Counted from the first letter of the stretch, positions 52,534 through 61,552 are shown. The stretch: 64,000 bases of DNA from Streptomyces aureocirculatus (GCF_000720475.1 NZ_JOAP01000004.1:124001-188000); one strand, 5' to 3'. Program-made: numbers and translations. Notes: generated from the sequence alone by a model not told the origin.

Positions 52534-53546
52534 CCACGAACATGAGCGGCGCGAACCGAGCGAACGGAACGAGCGGCGCACGCGGCAGGACGGCGATCGT
52601 CGTTGGGGCCGGGATCGGCGGTCTCGCGGCCGCCGTCACCCTGCGCCGCGTCGGCGTCGAGGTGACGGTGCACGAGCGGGCCGCCGCACTGCGCCCCGCC
52701 GGAACCGCCCTGTCCGTCATGAGCAACTCGATCACGGCGCTCGCCTCCCTCGGCATCGACCTGCGCCTTGCGGAGCGCGGCCGGGTCATAGAGACCGCCG
52801 AGCTGATGACGAGCACGGGCGGCATCCACTCGGCCGTACGCGCGCAACTGGCGGGGCCGGAACGGCTGCGGGAGGCGGGCTAACTGTGCTGGCTCTCCGT
52901 CACCCCGTTCGACCACCCGTGCCTCACACCCGGCTTCAACGGTCACTACTGGGGGCGTGGGCAGCGCTTCGGACTGCACGACATCGGCCGGGGGCACGCC
53001 TACTGGTGGGGTACGCGGAACATGTCGCCCGAGTCGGCCCGCGCCTGGAAGGGGAGCAGGGAGGACATCGCCCGTGCCTTCGGCGGCTGGGCGGAGGTGG
53101 TCGGCGAGGTGATCAGGGCCACCCCCGAGGACGCCGTCCACGCCGTTCCCGCGCAGGACCGGCCGTTCCTCGAGCGCTGGGGCGAGGGCTCGGTGACACT
53201 TCTCAGGGACGCCGCCCACCCCATGCTGACGGCCCTCGCCCAGGGCGGGAGCACCGCGATCGAGGACGCCGTTGTCCTGGCACACAGTTGCGCCGCGGCG
53301 GCCGACCCGGCGGCCGGACTGCGCGCCTACGAGGAGGCCCGCCGTGCCCGCACCAAGTGGCTGGTCGACAACTCGTACTCCCTGAGCAAGGGTGAGCAGG
53401 AAGAACGCCCCCTGGCGATGGCATTACGCAACACCCTGATGCGCTACGCGCCGACGTCCCTGCTGATGCGCCCCTTCGAGAAGGCGATGACGTACACGTC
53501 TCCCGACTTCGGCGCACAGAGCCAGGCACCCCCCGCGCGACGGTGA
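52530..53546 (+). pseudogene. FAD-dependent monooxygenase, nonsense mutation plus internal deletion
   Basis: Starts with GTG overlapping the NRPS stop. The N-terminus has the FAD motif AIVVGAGIGGLAAAVTLRRV and HERAAALRPAGTALSV. After ELMTSTG the sequence jumps to GIHSAVRAQLAGPERLREAG, so ~85 residues of the central domain (including the typical RPALHRALL and GADG segments) are gone. Codon 118 is TAA (52881-52883) where homologues have an aromatic residue, and the same frame then continues with homologous sequence (FDHPCLTPGFNGHYWGRG, SVTLLRDAAHPMLTALAQGG with the GD-like Asp, SLLMRPFEKAM) to 53546. Two independent lesions make this a pseudogene. It would have been a tailoring oxygenase for the NRPS product. 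Confidence 0.82.
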
Positions 53547-53558
53547 CCGGCCCCCGTG

Positions 53559-53599
53559 GTGCGTGGCCCCCGGAACGCCTTTTCCCGGGGGCCACGCAC
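53559..53599 (+). terminator. Strong hairpin after the NRPS/monooxygenase operon
   Basis: A perfect 15-bp inverted repeat (53559-53573 with 53585-53599, arm gtgcgtggcccccgg) with an 11-nt loop begins 13 bp after the monooxygenase stop. Confidence 0.85.
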
Positions 53600-53772
53600 G
53601 GCGGCCCGCCACCGCCGCCGCAGGTGTGGTGCCAGCCCTGGCTCTCGGCTCGCCGGAGGGGCACTTGAGGCCGTCCTGAGGCCAGCCGCCATCCACCTCC
53701 CCGGGTGCTTCAATTCCCCCGGCCCGGCCCAGCGGGGGCGGGGCCGGCTCGGGTGGGCTTCGGAGGTGCTTC

Positions 53773-54928
53773 ATGGCGGTGTGCGGGCCGTTACGGCGGT
53801 ACGGGAGAGGGCTGGGGCTGCTGGCCGCGTCGGCGGTGGCGGTGGGCGCGACGGCGGCGGTGCCGACGGGCCGGGCGGTGGCCGCGGCGCCCTCTTCCAT
53901 CAACATCATCGCCGTGCACAGCGGCAAGTGCGTGGCGGTCGACGGCTCCTCGCAGCTTCCCGGTGCCCCGGTCGTCCAGGCCGAGTGTGCCGGGCAGGCG
54001 GGTGCCCTGTGGACGTTGCGTCCTGCCGCTTCCGGTGGCGGGGCGGTGAACATGGTGAACGCGCTCAGCGGCCTGTGCCTGGAGCTCGGGCACGTCTCCG
54101 GGGTGGTGCGGGCGCGGCAGGCCGAGTGCGGCGGGCAGGAGGGCGCGGACTTCCGCTTCGAGGACCGGGGCACGTACGCATGGATCCAGCCGTCGGTCGG
54201 GACACCGGCCAAGTGCCTTGAGGTGACGGGGGCTTCGCACGCACACGGGGCACCGCTCGGGCTCACGGACTGCCACGGTCAAACAGGCACCGCCTTCCGT
54301 CAGCGTCAGCCCCGAACGGGCAACGATCCGGCGGAGGGCCCCCGGGCGCCGGTGGTGACGGCTGCCGATGTCGACGGTGACGCCAAGGCCGACCTCGTCG
54401 TTCTGGGGACAGAAGGCGTCGTCTCCGTCCAGCGGAACCTGGGCAGCCGCTTCGACAGCGGTACGCCGTGGAGCAGGAGCTGGTCCAACTACCTCGGCAT
54501 GCCGGGGCAGGGGCGGCTCTACTTCGCCGACGTGACCGGCGACGGCAAGGCCGACCTCATCGTCCACGGAACCGACGGCGAAATCAGCGTCCGCACCAAC
54601 AAAGGCAACCACTTCGACGGCGGCACACCCTGGAGCAACAACTGGTCCAACTACCTCGGCCACCCAGGACAAGGACGCCTCTACTTCGCCGACATGAACG
54701 GCGACGCCAAAGCCGACCTCATCGTCCACGGAACCGACGGCGAAATCAGCGTCCGCACCAACAAAGGCAACCACTTCGACGGCGGCACACCCTGGAGCAA
54801 CAACTTTCGCCGATGTGCTGGGTGATGTCAGGGCCGACCTCGTCGTCCAGAGCGCCGACGGCGCGATCAGCGGCCGCACGAACCTGGGCAACCGCTTCGA
54901 CGGCGGCACACCGATGGGCACCATCTGA
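53773..54928 (+). pseudogene. Secreted ricin-like/FG-GAP repeat protein, frameshifted near the end
   Basis: Intact for 350 codons: signal peptide (LGLLAASAVAVGATAAVPTG), a beta-trefoil-like region (INIIAVHSGKCVAVDGSSQL, MVNALSGLCLELGH, KCLEVTGASHAHGAPLGL) and FG-GAP repeats (ADVDGDAKADLVVLG, ADVTGDGKADLIVHGTDGEI, ADMNGDAKADLIVHG). After TPWSNN the frame ends at TGA 54823-54825, but the expected repeat continues in another frame (FADVLGDVRADLVVQS, TNLGNRFDGGTPMGTI) to 54928. The linking segment WSNYLG..GQGRLY is missing, so a non-triplet deletion happened inside the repeats. It is a smaller relative of the 46120-47871 gene. The truncated protein may still fold. Confidence 0.78.
54551..54803. 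repeat. 162-bp tandem duplication within the FG-GAP gene
   Basis: Sequence from 54551 recurs from 54713 with a 162-bp period (54 codons) and nearly complete identity over ~90 bp, including unusual A-rich codons (caccaacaaaggcaac). The duplicated unit is one FG-GAP repeat. The frameshifting deletion at ~54804 lies at the end of the second copy. Confidence 0.85.
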
Positions 54929-55044
54929 CCGAACAGGATCAGGCGCCTACTGCTCCTGACGGCCGCGCGGTCGCTCCTGAGGCTGCGCGGTCCGGCGCAG
55001 CGTCGAGGTGGCGATCGGCCGATGTGAGGGCGTGCCGCCGCCAT

Positions 55045-55308
55045 CACGCGCGGAGACATCCCGGTCCATGAGCTCCCGACGGACATGTTCACCGAGGTCA
55101 TGGTCACCAACGCGCTCAGCCCGATGCGTGTCGAGACCCTACGTTCCTGCTCCAGGACCCGGGCTGGGTGCGTACCGAACTCGGCGGGCCCGAGGCGGAC
55201 CTCAGCGTGGCGGCGAGCGTCCCCGGCGTCGCCGAGACGATCGAACGCCACCAGGGCAAGCGCGGTCTGCACTTCGTGGACTACGAGGGGCAGGTCGTGC
55301 CCTGGTGA
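55045..55308 (+). pseudogene. Remnant of an SDR-family gene
   Basis: Frame 2 at ~55052-55135 reads GDIPVHELPTDMFTEVMVTN, ALSPMRVETL, which matches the helix before the catalytic site of small SDR enzymes. A different frame at ~55164-55308 reads DPGWVRTELGGPEADLSVAA, SVPGVAETIERHQGKRGLHF, VDYEGQVVPW, the usual C-terminus of the same family. The catalytic Ser/Tyr/Lys segment between them and the whole N-terminal half are absent. Confidence 0.72.
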
Positions 55309-55327
55309 GACGCCGCGGCTGTCCCGC

Positions 55328-56056
55328 TCAGCCGAACCGGCCTGCGGGGGCCGGGTGCAGGGTCTTGGGCTGCCGGGAGCCGCGCCGGCGGTCGGTCAGG
55401 GCGGCGAGCAGCTCGGCGGGGTCGGGCCGCCGGTCCTCGCTGAGGTAGCGGATGCCGTCACCCGTCGGCGGGGCGCCGGTCTCGGTACCGATCGGATGCC
55501 GCCTGCTGACGGCCGTCCGCCATCCATAGCGTTCGTCCCACACCAGAGCGGGCGTGCCGGGGCCGTTCAGCAGGACGACCGCGGCGAGCACGTCGCCGTC
55601 CAGGCGGTGTACGCGGATGTCCTGCTCCTCGGCAAGGCCGACGTCGACCAGGGCGTCGGCGACGCGCCGCAGGTACGGCCGGATCCGCCGGGTGCGCACC
55701 TCGATCGCCGCGCTGACCAGCGCCGTACGCTGCACGGCCACCGGGTAACCGAGGCGCGTGGCCGCCTCCTGCGGGCTCAGGGTCGGTTCTGTCTGCAGCA
55801 GATCGGCGACGCGCTCACCGCGCAGCCGCGCCAGGGCCCCGGCGGCAGCCTCGTGGGAGAGGCCGATGCGCTCCTGGACCGTCGCGAGCGTCACCGCTGG
55901 ATCTTCGTCGAGCAGCTCGGCCACCTGTGCGGGACTGTCCCACGGGCAGCCGCCACGGGAGGCGCCGGTGCCCATGGCGGTCTCTGTGCCGGTGTCCGTG
56001 GCGGGGGCCTGCTCGTCACTGTTGCGGGTGTGCTTGCGGCGTTCGGCGCAGATCAT
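55328..56056 (-). CDS. DUF6292-like protein
   Basis: 242 residues, no signal peptide or TM. The N-terminal half is alpha-helical with repeated (AELLDEDPAVTLATVQERIG, ARLRGERVADLLQTEPTLSP, QEAATRLGYP) segments that look like helix-turn-helix or ribbon elements. The C-terminal half (RPYLRRVADALVDVGLAEEQ, VVLLNGPGTPALVWDERYGW, YLSEDRRPDPAELLAAL) resembles the domain I know as DUF6292 in streptomycete proteins, sometimes near WhiB-related genes. ATG 56056 follows AGGAG by 7 bp. The family name is from memory; function is unknown. Confidence 0.65.
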   Translation of the reverse strand: MICAERRKHTRNSDEQAPATDTGTETAMGTGASRGGCPWDSPAQVAELLDEDPAVTLATVQERIGLSHEAAAGALARLRGERVADLLQTEPTLSPQEAATRLGYPVAVQRTALVSAAIEVRTRRIRPYLRRVADALVDVGLAEEQDIRVHRLDGDVLAAVVLLNGPGTPALVWDERYGWRTAVSRRHPIGTETGAPPTGDGIRYLSEDRRPDPAELLAALTDRRRGSRQPKTLHPAPAGRFG

Positions 56057-56134
56057 CTCTTGCTCCTGGTCGGTGGTGGGTACGGCTCGGGGCCGCGCCG
56101 GCGCCGCCGGTGGTCCGGCGGCGCCCGGCCGTGA

Positions 56135-56878
56135 TCAGGAGCAGGGCTTGTAGAAGTGCTTCCACCCGCTGGTGGGCATCGACGGCGGCTCGGCGGGGGT
56201 GCCGCTCGCGCCGTACCTCTGCTGCAGCTCGTAGCTGTACTTCCCGGGGCCGCTGCCCGGCTTGGTCAGGCGCACGTCCCGTTCCCACACGCCGTCACCG
56301 TCGTTGTTGAGGATGGCGAGGTCCGGGTACGCGTCGTTGCCGTAGTTGGCGATGCGCAGTTGCTTGGCCTCGCCGTGGTCGCCGATGTCGGAGTGGCGGG
56401 CGGCGGCGGAGCTCAGGTTCGCCCGCTTGAGGGGGCCGGGGCGGTACTGCGCGACGCGGGCCTTGTTGGGGTCGTCCCCGCCGGACGGCTTGACGATGTT
56501 GACGACCATGTCGAGGGTGCCGTCCTTCTGGAAGTCGGCCACCGCGGCGGTCGCGACCTCCCCGGTCCTCTTGCCGATCAGCTTGCTGACGGAGTGCTCG
56601 GTGCCGAAGGAGCCGCCGGCGGTTCCCCACTGGACGGTCATCCTGAGGCCGGTGTGCCCAGGGTTCGTGATCTTGTCAGGGCGGCCGTCACCGTCGAGGT
56701 CGCCGATCAGCGTGGTCGCGCCGGCCAGGCACGGGGTCGCCGCAGCGGCTTTGCCGGATCGTTCCCCGCCGTCCGCGGCCGACGAGCCGGACGCACTGGC
56801 CTGGTATCCGGTGACGGTCAGGGTCAGGGCGACGGCCGCGACCGGCGCTGCGATCAGACGTGAACGCTTGCGAAGCAT
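56135..56878 (-). CDS. Secreted FG-GAP/VCBS-like protein, full-length paralogue
   Basis: 247 residues. Signal peptide LIAAPVAAVALTLTVTGYQA. FG-GAP repeats are LIGDLDGDGRPDKITNPGHT, VADFQKDGTLDMVVNIVKPS and RIANYGNDAYPDLAILNNDG, with VQWGTAGGSFGTEHSVSKLI between the first two. The end is MPTSGWKHFYKPCS, identical in pattern to the 18830-19429 gene, which lacks the third repeat. GAGGAG precedes ATG 56878 by 9 bp. Extracellular, probable Ca-stabilised partial propeller; function unknown. Confidence 0.82.
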   Translation of the reverse strand: MLRKRSRLIAAPVAAVALTLTVTGYQASASGSSAADGGERSGKAAAATPCLAGATTLIGDLDGDGRPDKITNPGHTGLRMTVQWGTAGGSFGTEHSVSKLIGKRTGEVATAAVADFQKDGTLDMVVNIVKPSGGDDPNKARVAQYRPGPLKRANLSSAAARHSDIGDHGEAKQLRIANYGNDAYPDLAILNNDGDGVWERDVRLTKPGSGPGKYSYELQQRYGASGTPAEPPSMPTSGWKHFYKPCS

Positions 56879-57282
56879 CTACGAACTCCTCGTTTCCTTG
56901 CTGCTTGATCGTGCTCCAGGTCCGGCCCTCTCGCCGCGCCGCATGAAGTGACGTCCTCGATGCGGGGCGTGGGGATCTCTCGGACGAGCACGGCTCCAGC
57001 CTGCGACGCGATCCGTCCCAGCCGCCACGAAAGCCGGGCAGTTCGGGACGCTGGAACGACAAAGCACCCCTTGACCAGGGGAAATGACAGCAGCCTGGAA
57101 CGACCGGGTGGAACACGACGACACCCAGGAAGCAGCCAGGGACCAGCCGATGGGGCCAGGAACGCACGCGCCGGCGCCGCCGGGCACCCTCCGCGGTGAC
57201 TGCGCCGACAGCCGCGGACTTGTCGTTTATCGATACGTTGCCCTACGCTCGGGTATATCGAAAAACGATAGGAAGGCTCGCG
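56879..57282. other. Intergenic region with divergent promoters
   Basis: About 400 bp between the leftward FG-GAP gene and the rightward DUF2975 gene. The left ~320 bp show nothing I can identify. The right end carries palindromic operator candidates (57228-57270) and the GGAAGG ribosome site of the DUF2975 gene. Confidence 0.55.
57228..57270. promoter_or_regulatory. TATCGATA-type operator pair before the DUF2975/XRE operon
   Basis: A perfect palindrome tatcgata (57228-57235) and an inverted repeat tatcg-aaaaa-cgata (57256-57270) have centres ~32 bp apart, about three helical turns. They are AT-rich in a GC-rich genome and overlap the expected promoter, so they are likely sites of autoregulation by the downstream XRE protein. 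Confidence 0.65.
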
Positions 57283-57870
57283 GTGAACACACGGCTCACA
57301 AGGACCCTGGCCTCGGTCACCTTTGCACTGGCGATGCTCTGCGGCCTCGCGTTCCTCGGCAAGGGGGTCATGCGCATGTTCGACGATGGGGCGATCTGCG
57401 TGCAGACGGGCTTCTGGGCGAACGCCTCCCTGGCCCCCGACAGCCTGCCGATCGCCGCGGGCGTGGAGGCGTCCAGCAGCGCCACTCGCCTCTGCCAGGA
57501 CGATCCCTCGGTGGGGCAGCGTGCCGCCGACCTCGGCGGCGAACTGCCCTGGCTCCTCTTCGCCTGCCTCGCCCTGCTGCTGTTCTCCCGGCTGCTCGAC
57601 ACCGTCCTGCTGCGGGGGCCGTTCACCGACGCGGTGTCTCAGCGGCTGTCGGTGCTCGGCTGGTTCGTCACCGTGGGCACCCCGCTGGCCGGTCTCGTCG
57701 TCGGCTGGTCGCACTCCTGGCTCGTCGACAGCATGGCACCCATCGTGGGTTCCGGGCCGACGGTCACCGGACCGCAGGTACTCATCCTCGCCGGTCTCGC
57801 CGCCGTGATCATGGGGAAGATCATGCGTGAGGGCGTGCGCATGCGAGAGGACCTCGAAGGGACCATCTGA
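57283..57870 (+). CDS. DUF2975 family membrane protein
   Basis: 195 residues with four TM segments (LASVTFALAMLCGLAFLGKG, LPWLLFACLALLLFSRLLDT, LGWFVTVGTPLAGLVVGWSH, PQVLILAGLAAVIMGKIMRE). The C-terminal block RLSVLGWFV...ILAGLAAVIMGKIMREGVRM REDLEGTI has the DUF2975 pattern of a TM followed by a basic, acidic tail (REG..LREDLEGTV). GTG 57283 is chosen on GGAAGG 6 bp upstream. The stop overlaps the XRE start (TGATG), a standard pairing in Gram-positives in which the membrane protein is thought to modulate the regulator. Confidence 0.85.
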   Translation: MNTRLTRTLASVTFALAMLCGLAFLGKGVMRMFDDGAICVQTGFWANASLAPDSLPIAAGVEASSSATRLCQDDPSVGQRAADLGGELPWLLFACLALLLFSRLLDTVLLRGPFTDAVSQRLSVLGWFVTVGTPLAGLVVGWSHSWLVDSMAPIVGSGPTVTGPQVLILAGLAAVIMGKIMREGVRMREDLEGTI

Positions 57871-58112
57871 TGCCCGAGGAGGAACTCCACTCGATCCGGA
57901 TCCACCTCGACCGGGTCCTCGCGGAGCGCGGCATGACGCTCACCGAACTGTCCGAACAGGTGGGCATCACCGTGGTCAACCTGTCCGTGCTCAAGAACGG
58001 GCGGGCCAGGGCCATCCGGTTCTCCACCCTGTCGAGGATCTGTGACGTCCTCCGGTGCCAGCCGGGAGACCTCATCACCCACGACCCCGCCGACCCCGCC
58101 GAGCCGGTCTGA
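57870..58112 (+). CDS. YozG-like XRE transcriptional regulator
   Basis: 80 residues consisting almost only of an HTH: SIRIHLDRVLAERGMTLTEL, SEQVGITVVNLSVLKNGRAR, AIRFSTLSRICDVLRCQPGD, LITHDP. This is the YozG/YdaS-like small regulator always found with DUF2975 membrane proteins. The start overlaps the upstream stop, so expression is coupled. It probably binds the tatcg-type palindromes at 57228-57270. Confidence 0.9.
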   Translation: MPEEELHSIRIHLDRVLAERGMTLTELSEQVGITVVNLSVLKNGRARAIRFSTLSRICDVLRCQPGDLITHDPADPAEPV

Positions 58113-58156
58113 CCAACCGGTCCGGCGGGGCGGTGGGCCGCGTCAGCCGGCTGTCG

Positions 58157-59293
58157 TCACGCCGGGTCGATGCGGTGGACGCTGCCGCCTATGTCGAGGA
58201 CGTACAACTCGTTCCTCGGTCCCTGAATGAACGAGACGACCTCGCCGCCGTTGACCTGCAAGTCGCTGACGCCCGTCACCTCGCCGTTCTTCATCCGCAG
58301 GGCGCGGACGGTGCCGTCGCAGTAGTCGCTGTACACGTACTGACCCCTCAGGGCCGGGATGGCCTTGCCCCGGTAGACGTATCCGCCGGTCACCGAGCAG
58401 CCGAGGCCGTTGCGGTCGTACTCGTACACCGGCGGCACATGGTTCACGGGTTCCGTACCGCCCCGGAAGGGGTGGGTGCCCTCCATCTGGGACCAGCCGT
58501 AGTTCTCGCCGCCCTTGCTCCTGGCCGGGGCCCAGTCGATCTCCTCCCAGGCGCTCTGGCCGACGTCACCGAGCAGCAGATCGCCGGTGCCCGCGTCGAA
58601 CGAGAACCGCCACGGATTGCGCAGCCCGTATGACCAGATCTCGTCCCTGGCCTTCGGGTCGCCCACGAACGGATTGTCCTTCGGGATCGCGTACGGCTTG
58701 CCGCCCCTCGGGGCGATCCGCAGCAGTTTGCCGAGCAGGGTGTCGAGGTTCTGCCCGTAGCCGTGCGGGTCACCGCCCGCGCCGCCGTCGCCGAACGCGA
58801 TGTAGAGGTAGCCGTCGGGGCCGAACTTGATGTCGCCGCCGTTGTGGTTCGAGTAGGGCTGCGTCTGGGTGAGCACGGTCCGCCGGGTCTCCGGCCGGAT
58901 CTTGCCGTGCCGTACGGCGAACTCGTCGATGACGCTGGTGCCTTCGAGGTTCGTGAAGGAGATGTACACATGCGCGAACTTCTTGTCGAACGCGATGCCC
59001 AGCAGGCCGCGCTCACCGTCGGTGGTGGTCTCGGCGGAGATGTCGAGGACGGGCTCACCGAGGCCGCGCGCGCTCAACACCCGTACGGTGCCCGCGCGTT
59101 CGGCGATCCAGACGTTGCCGCCGGGACCTGCGGTGCCCGCGATGGGGTTCTTGGCCGTGGTCACCTTCGTGAGCTGGACCTTCGGCGTCTGGCGTGGGGT
59201 GGCGGACTCGTCGGCTGATGCCGTGGTCAAGGCGAGGGAAGCAGTGAGGCAGAGGGCGCTTATGATCGCCGAGCTTCTGGTGCGAACGTTCAC
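58157..59293 (-). CDS. Secreted PQQ-dependent sugar dehydrogenase (soluble GDH family)
   Basis: 378 residues. Signal peptide SSAIISALCLTASLALTTAS. The beta-propeller carries family marks: AGPGGNVWIAERAGTVRVL, TTDGERGLLGIAFDKKF, HNGGDIKFGPDGYLYIAFGD, GGAGGDPHGYGQNLDTLLGK, LLRIAPRGG, GLRNPWRFSFDAGTGDLLLG, DVGQSAWEEIDW and GYVYRGKAIPALRGQYVYSD. Members oxidise aldose sugars with PQQ outside the cell. GTG 59293 is selected because AGGAGG lies 6 bp upstream and the signal peptide begins there. It stands alone; the electron acceptor is unknown. Confidence 0.88.
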   Translation of the reverse strand: MNVRTRSSAIISALCLTASLALTTASADESATPRQTPKVQLTKVTTAKNPIAGTAGPGGNVWIAERAGTVRVLSARGLGEPVLDISAETTTDGERGLLGIAFDKKFAHVYISFTNLEGTSVIDEFAVRHGKIRPETRRTVLTQTQPYSNHNGGDIKFGPDGYLYIAFGDGGAGGDPHGYGQNLDTLLGKLLRIAPRGGKPYAIPKDNPFVGDPKARDEIWSYGLRNPWRFSFDAGTGDLLLGDVGQSAWEEIDWAPARSKGGENYGWSQMEGTHPFRGGTEPVNHVPPVYEYDRNGLGCSVTGGYVYRGKAIPALRGQYVYSDYCDGTVRALRMKNGEVTGVSDLQVNGGEVVSFIQGPRNELYVLDIGGSVHRIDPA

Positions 59294-59624
59294 CGTGATC
59301 CTCCTGGAGGCGGCGAAGGGGAAGGTCACCCGGCTGCTCGGGACAGAGGTGAAAGGGGTGTCGTCCGCGCCGGCACGCAACCTGGGTGGGGGGATGGTGT
59401 GCTACTGGCTGCGGATGAGGATACTGGGACACGCATGCCTGGTATAGACCATGACTTCAACCAACTGCTCGGGCCCGCACACCTCGTGCCGACACTTTCA
59501 GCCGCCGGACGCCCGCTGCGCCCGCGTCTCCCGGCCACACTGTCGTGGCGCGACGGCGACGGATAGACTGAGCGGGCACGGTCAGGCAGGCGGCCGCAGT
59601 GAACCATCGAGTCCGAGGGGTTCC
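59294..59624. other. Intergenic region with divergent promoters
   Basis: About 330 bp between the leftward sugar dehydrogenase and the rightward response regulator. No gene or repeat is recognised. Confidence 0.5.
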
Positions 59625-60215
59625 ATGAGTGAGCCGCTGAACGTTGCCTGGCCCGCCGACCCGCCCTCCGCACGAGCGCTACCGGCAGCGCGCCCCGAGT
59701 CCCCGCCCGGACCTGCCGCATCGGGCGCGGACGGGGAGTACGGCCTGCTGCTCGTCGATGACCACGAGGACAACCTGTTCGCCCTGGAGCAGGCCCTGGC
59801 CCCGCTGGGGCGGCGGATGTTCCGGGCGGGCGGCGGCGAGCAGGCACTGCGCTGTGTGCTGCGCGAGAAGATCGCCGTGGTGGTGATGGACCTCCTTCTG
59901 CCCGGCATGGACGGGCTCGAGACCGTGACGTATCTGCGCCGCCTCGAACACACCCGGCTGCTGCCCGTGGTCCTGGTCACGGGAGTCGGGCGCGACGACT
60001 CCGTGGCCGAGCGGGCCTACCGCCTCGGCGTGGGCGGGTTCCTCCTCAAGCCCATAGACCCGTGGGCACTGCGCACCCATGTCCGCGCTCTGGCCGAGCT
60101 CTACGTCCACGCCCGTCACCCCGGCACCGCGGACACATCCGGCAACACCGGGGCCCTGCCGGGTGGTCAGGGCCGCGGTCAGGGCTCCCCGGTGACTCCC
60201 ATGAAGGGCTTCTGA
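59625..60215 (+). CDS. Response regulator receiver protein without effector domain
   Basis: 196 residues. After a ~38-residue Pro/Ala-rich start, the receiver domain has LLLVDDHEDNLFALEQALAP (D45, D46), phospho-acceptor Asp 89 (AVVVMDLLLPGMDG), LVTGVGRDDS (Thr switch) and a late Lys (VGGFLLKPIDPWALRTHVRA). The tail (TGALPGGQGRGQGS) is flexible. There is no DNA-binding domain, so it would work by protein interaction, for instance with a hybrid kinase encoded elsewhere. No kinase gene is adjacent. Confidence 0.85.
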   Translation: MSEPLNVAWPADPPSARALPAARPESPPGPAASGADGEYGLLLVDDHEDNLFALEQALAPLGRRMFRAGGGEQALRCVLREKIAVVVMDLLLPGMDGLETVTYLRRLEHTRLLPVVLVTGVGRDDSVAERAYRLGVGGFLLKPIDPWALRTHVRALAELYVHARHPGTADTSGNTGALPGGQGRGQGSPVTPMKGF

Positions 60216-60805
60216 CTCCCGTGCAGGGCTTCCGCGGTGTTCTCCCGCGGTGTTTTCCTGTGAAGGTCTTCCGGGAAGGCGGAAGGCCTTCTGTGAAGGT
60301 CTCCTGTGATCTCTCCGTGCTGTTTCAGTGCGGACTCAGCGAGGTTCCCGGTGCGGTTCTCGGTGTCGTTCTCGGTGATGGCAGCGAGTCATAGTCACGT
60401 CCCGTCTCCACGCCTGAGGCCTTTCGACCAAGGGGCCGTTCGCCGGGAACGGGACTGAGGTTCACTCTCGTGAGTGCTCCTCGGCCTCAAGAACCTTTCC
60501 GTCTTGACGAGTTCGCCCCACCGCTTCCGACGTCGTCCGTGTCGGCTTTTGGCGGTCTCCGGCGACTCCCACACATCACTCACCTGTGCCAAGGTGGGTA
60601 CTTCAATGGGTGCGGCCGCTGTTGCTCACCGACTGGCTCACCGTCCGGCCGAGGCCACCTCATACGGGCAATCGGTACGCCAGGGTGTTGAGCAAGAGCT
60701 ATTCTCAGCCACACGTACCAGTTACTCGAAACATGCACGTGGTGCGTCGCGGGCGTTCCCACTGTCCGCTGCCAAGGCCGAAGAACCTAGAAAGGGCCGA
60801 ACCTT
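60216..60805. other. Long intergenic region of lower GC
   Basis: About 590 bp. The left part has imperfect repeats of gaaggtctt/ggtgttctc (60225-60390). The right part is AT-richer than its surroundings and probably holds the promoter of the gene at 60806. No gene is recognised on either strand. Confidence 0.5.
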
Positions 60806-61552
60806 ATGACTGAATCCACGACCACCGCCACGGCACTGGCATCGCAGTACGCCGCGCAGGTCACCAGCGACCTCGAACGCAACATCAAGGAGCAGGAACG
60901 TATCCGTGCGGAGATCGACACTCTCCAGGAGCAGCTTGCCGCCCTGCTGCACGACCACACGGTCCTGACCAACATCGGCCAGGCGCTGGACACCCCGTCC
61001 GCGCCCGCCGAGTCGGACCAGGCACCCCAGGACGCCGTGATTCCCGCTCCCCGCAGCAAGGGATCCACCACGTCCGGCAAGGCCAAGAAGCAGCCTGCCG
61101 CCAAGAAGACCGGCGCGACGCGGCGCACGGCGGACAAGAAGCAGGCCCGCAAGGCCGCGCCCGCCAAGACCGCGTCCGCCAAGACGGCCCCGGCCGACGC
61201 CGCGCCCGCCAAGGCCGCCGCCAAGCCCGCCGCCGCCAAGGCCACTGCGGCCAAGGCCACTCCCGCCAAGACCGCCGAGCCCACGCTGGTGGACCTCGTG
61301 CGTGGTCACCTCGCCGCACAGTCCGAACCGCGCTCCGCGGCCGAAGTCGCCACCGACCTCGGCAAGGCGCACCCCGAGCGTGGCATCAAGACCACCGTCG
61401 TGCGCACCACGCTCGAGAACCTGGTGGCCAAGAACCGGGCCCAGCGCACCAAGCAGGGCACGTCGGTCTTCTACACGGCACCCGACGAGGCCGCCGCTCC
61501 CCAGGACAAGACCAAGGCCCAGACCAAGTCCGAGGCCGGTCAGGGAGAGTGA
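60806..61552 (+). CDS. Coiled-coil, Ala/Lys-rich, winged-helix-like protein
   Basis: 248 residues in three parts. Residues ~10-60 form a coiled coil (SQYAAQVTSDLERNIKEQER, IRAEIDTLQEQLAALLHDHT). Residues ~85-160 are a positively charged histone H1-like tail (KAKKQPAAKKTGATRR, AAAKPAAAKATAAKATPAKT). Residues ~162-235 resemble a winged-helix domain (LVDLVRGHLAAQSEPRSAAE, VATDLGKAHPERGIKTTVVR, TTLENLVAKNRAQRTKQGTS). The whole suggests a DNA-binding nucleoid-type or regulatory protein of streptomycetes. AAAGGG lies 9 bp before ATG. No name can be given with confidence. Confidence 0.72.
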   Translation: MTESTTTATALASQYAAQVTSDLERNIKEQERIRAEIDTLQEQLAALLHDHTVLTNIGQALDTPSAPAESDQAPQDAVIPAPRSKGSTTSGKAKKQPAAKKTGATRRTADKKQARKAAPAKTASAKTAPADAAPAKAAAKPAAAKATAAKATPAKTAEPTLVDLVRGHLAAQSEPRSAAEVATDLGKAHPERGIKTTVVRTTLENLVAKNRAQRTKQGTSVFYTAPDEAAAPQDKTKAQTKSEAGQGE

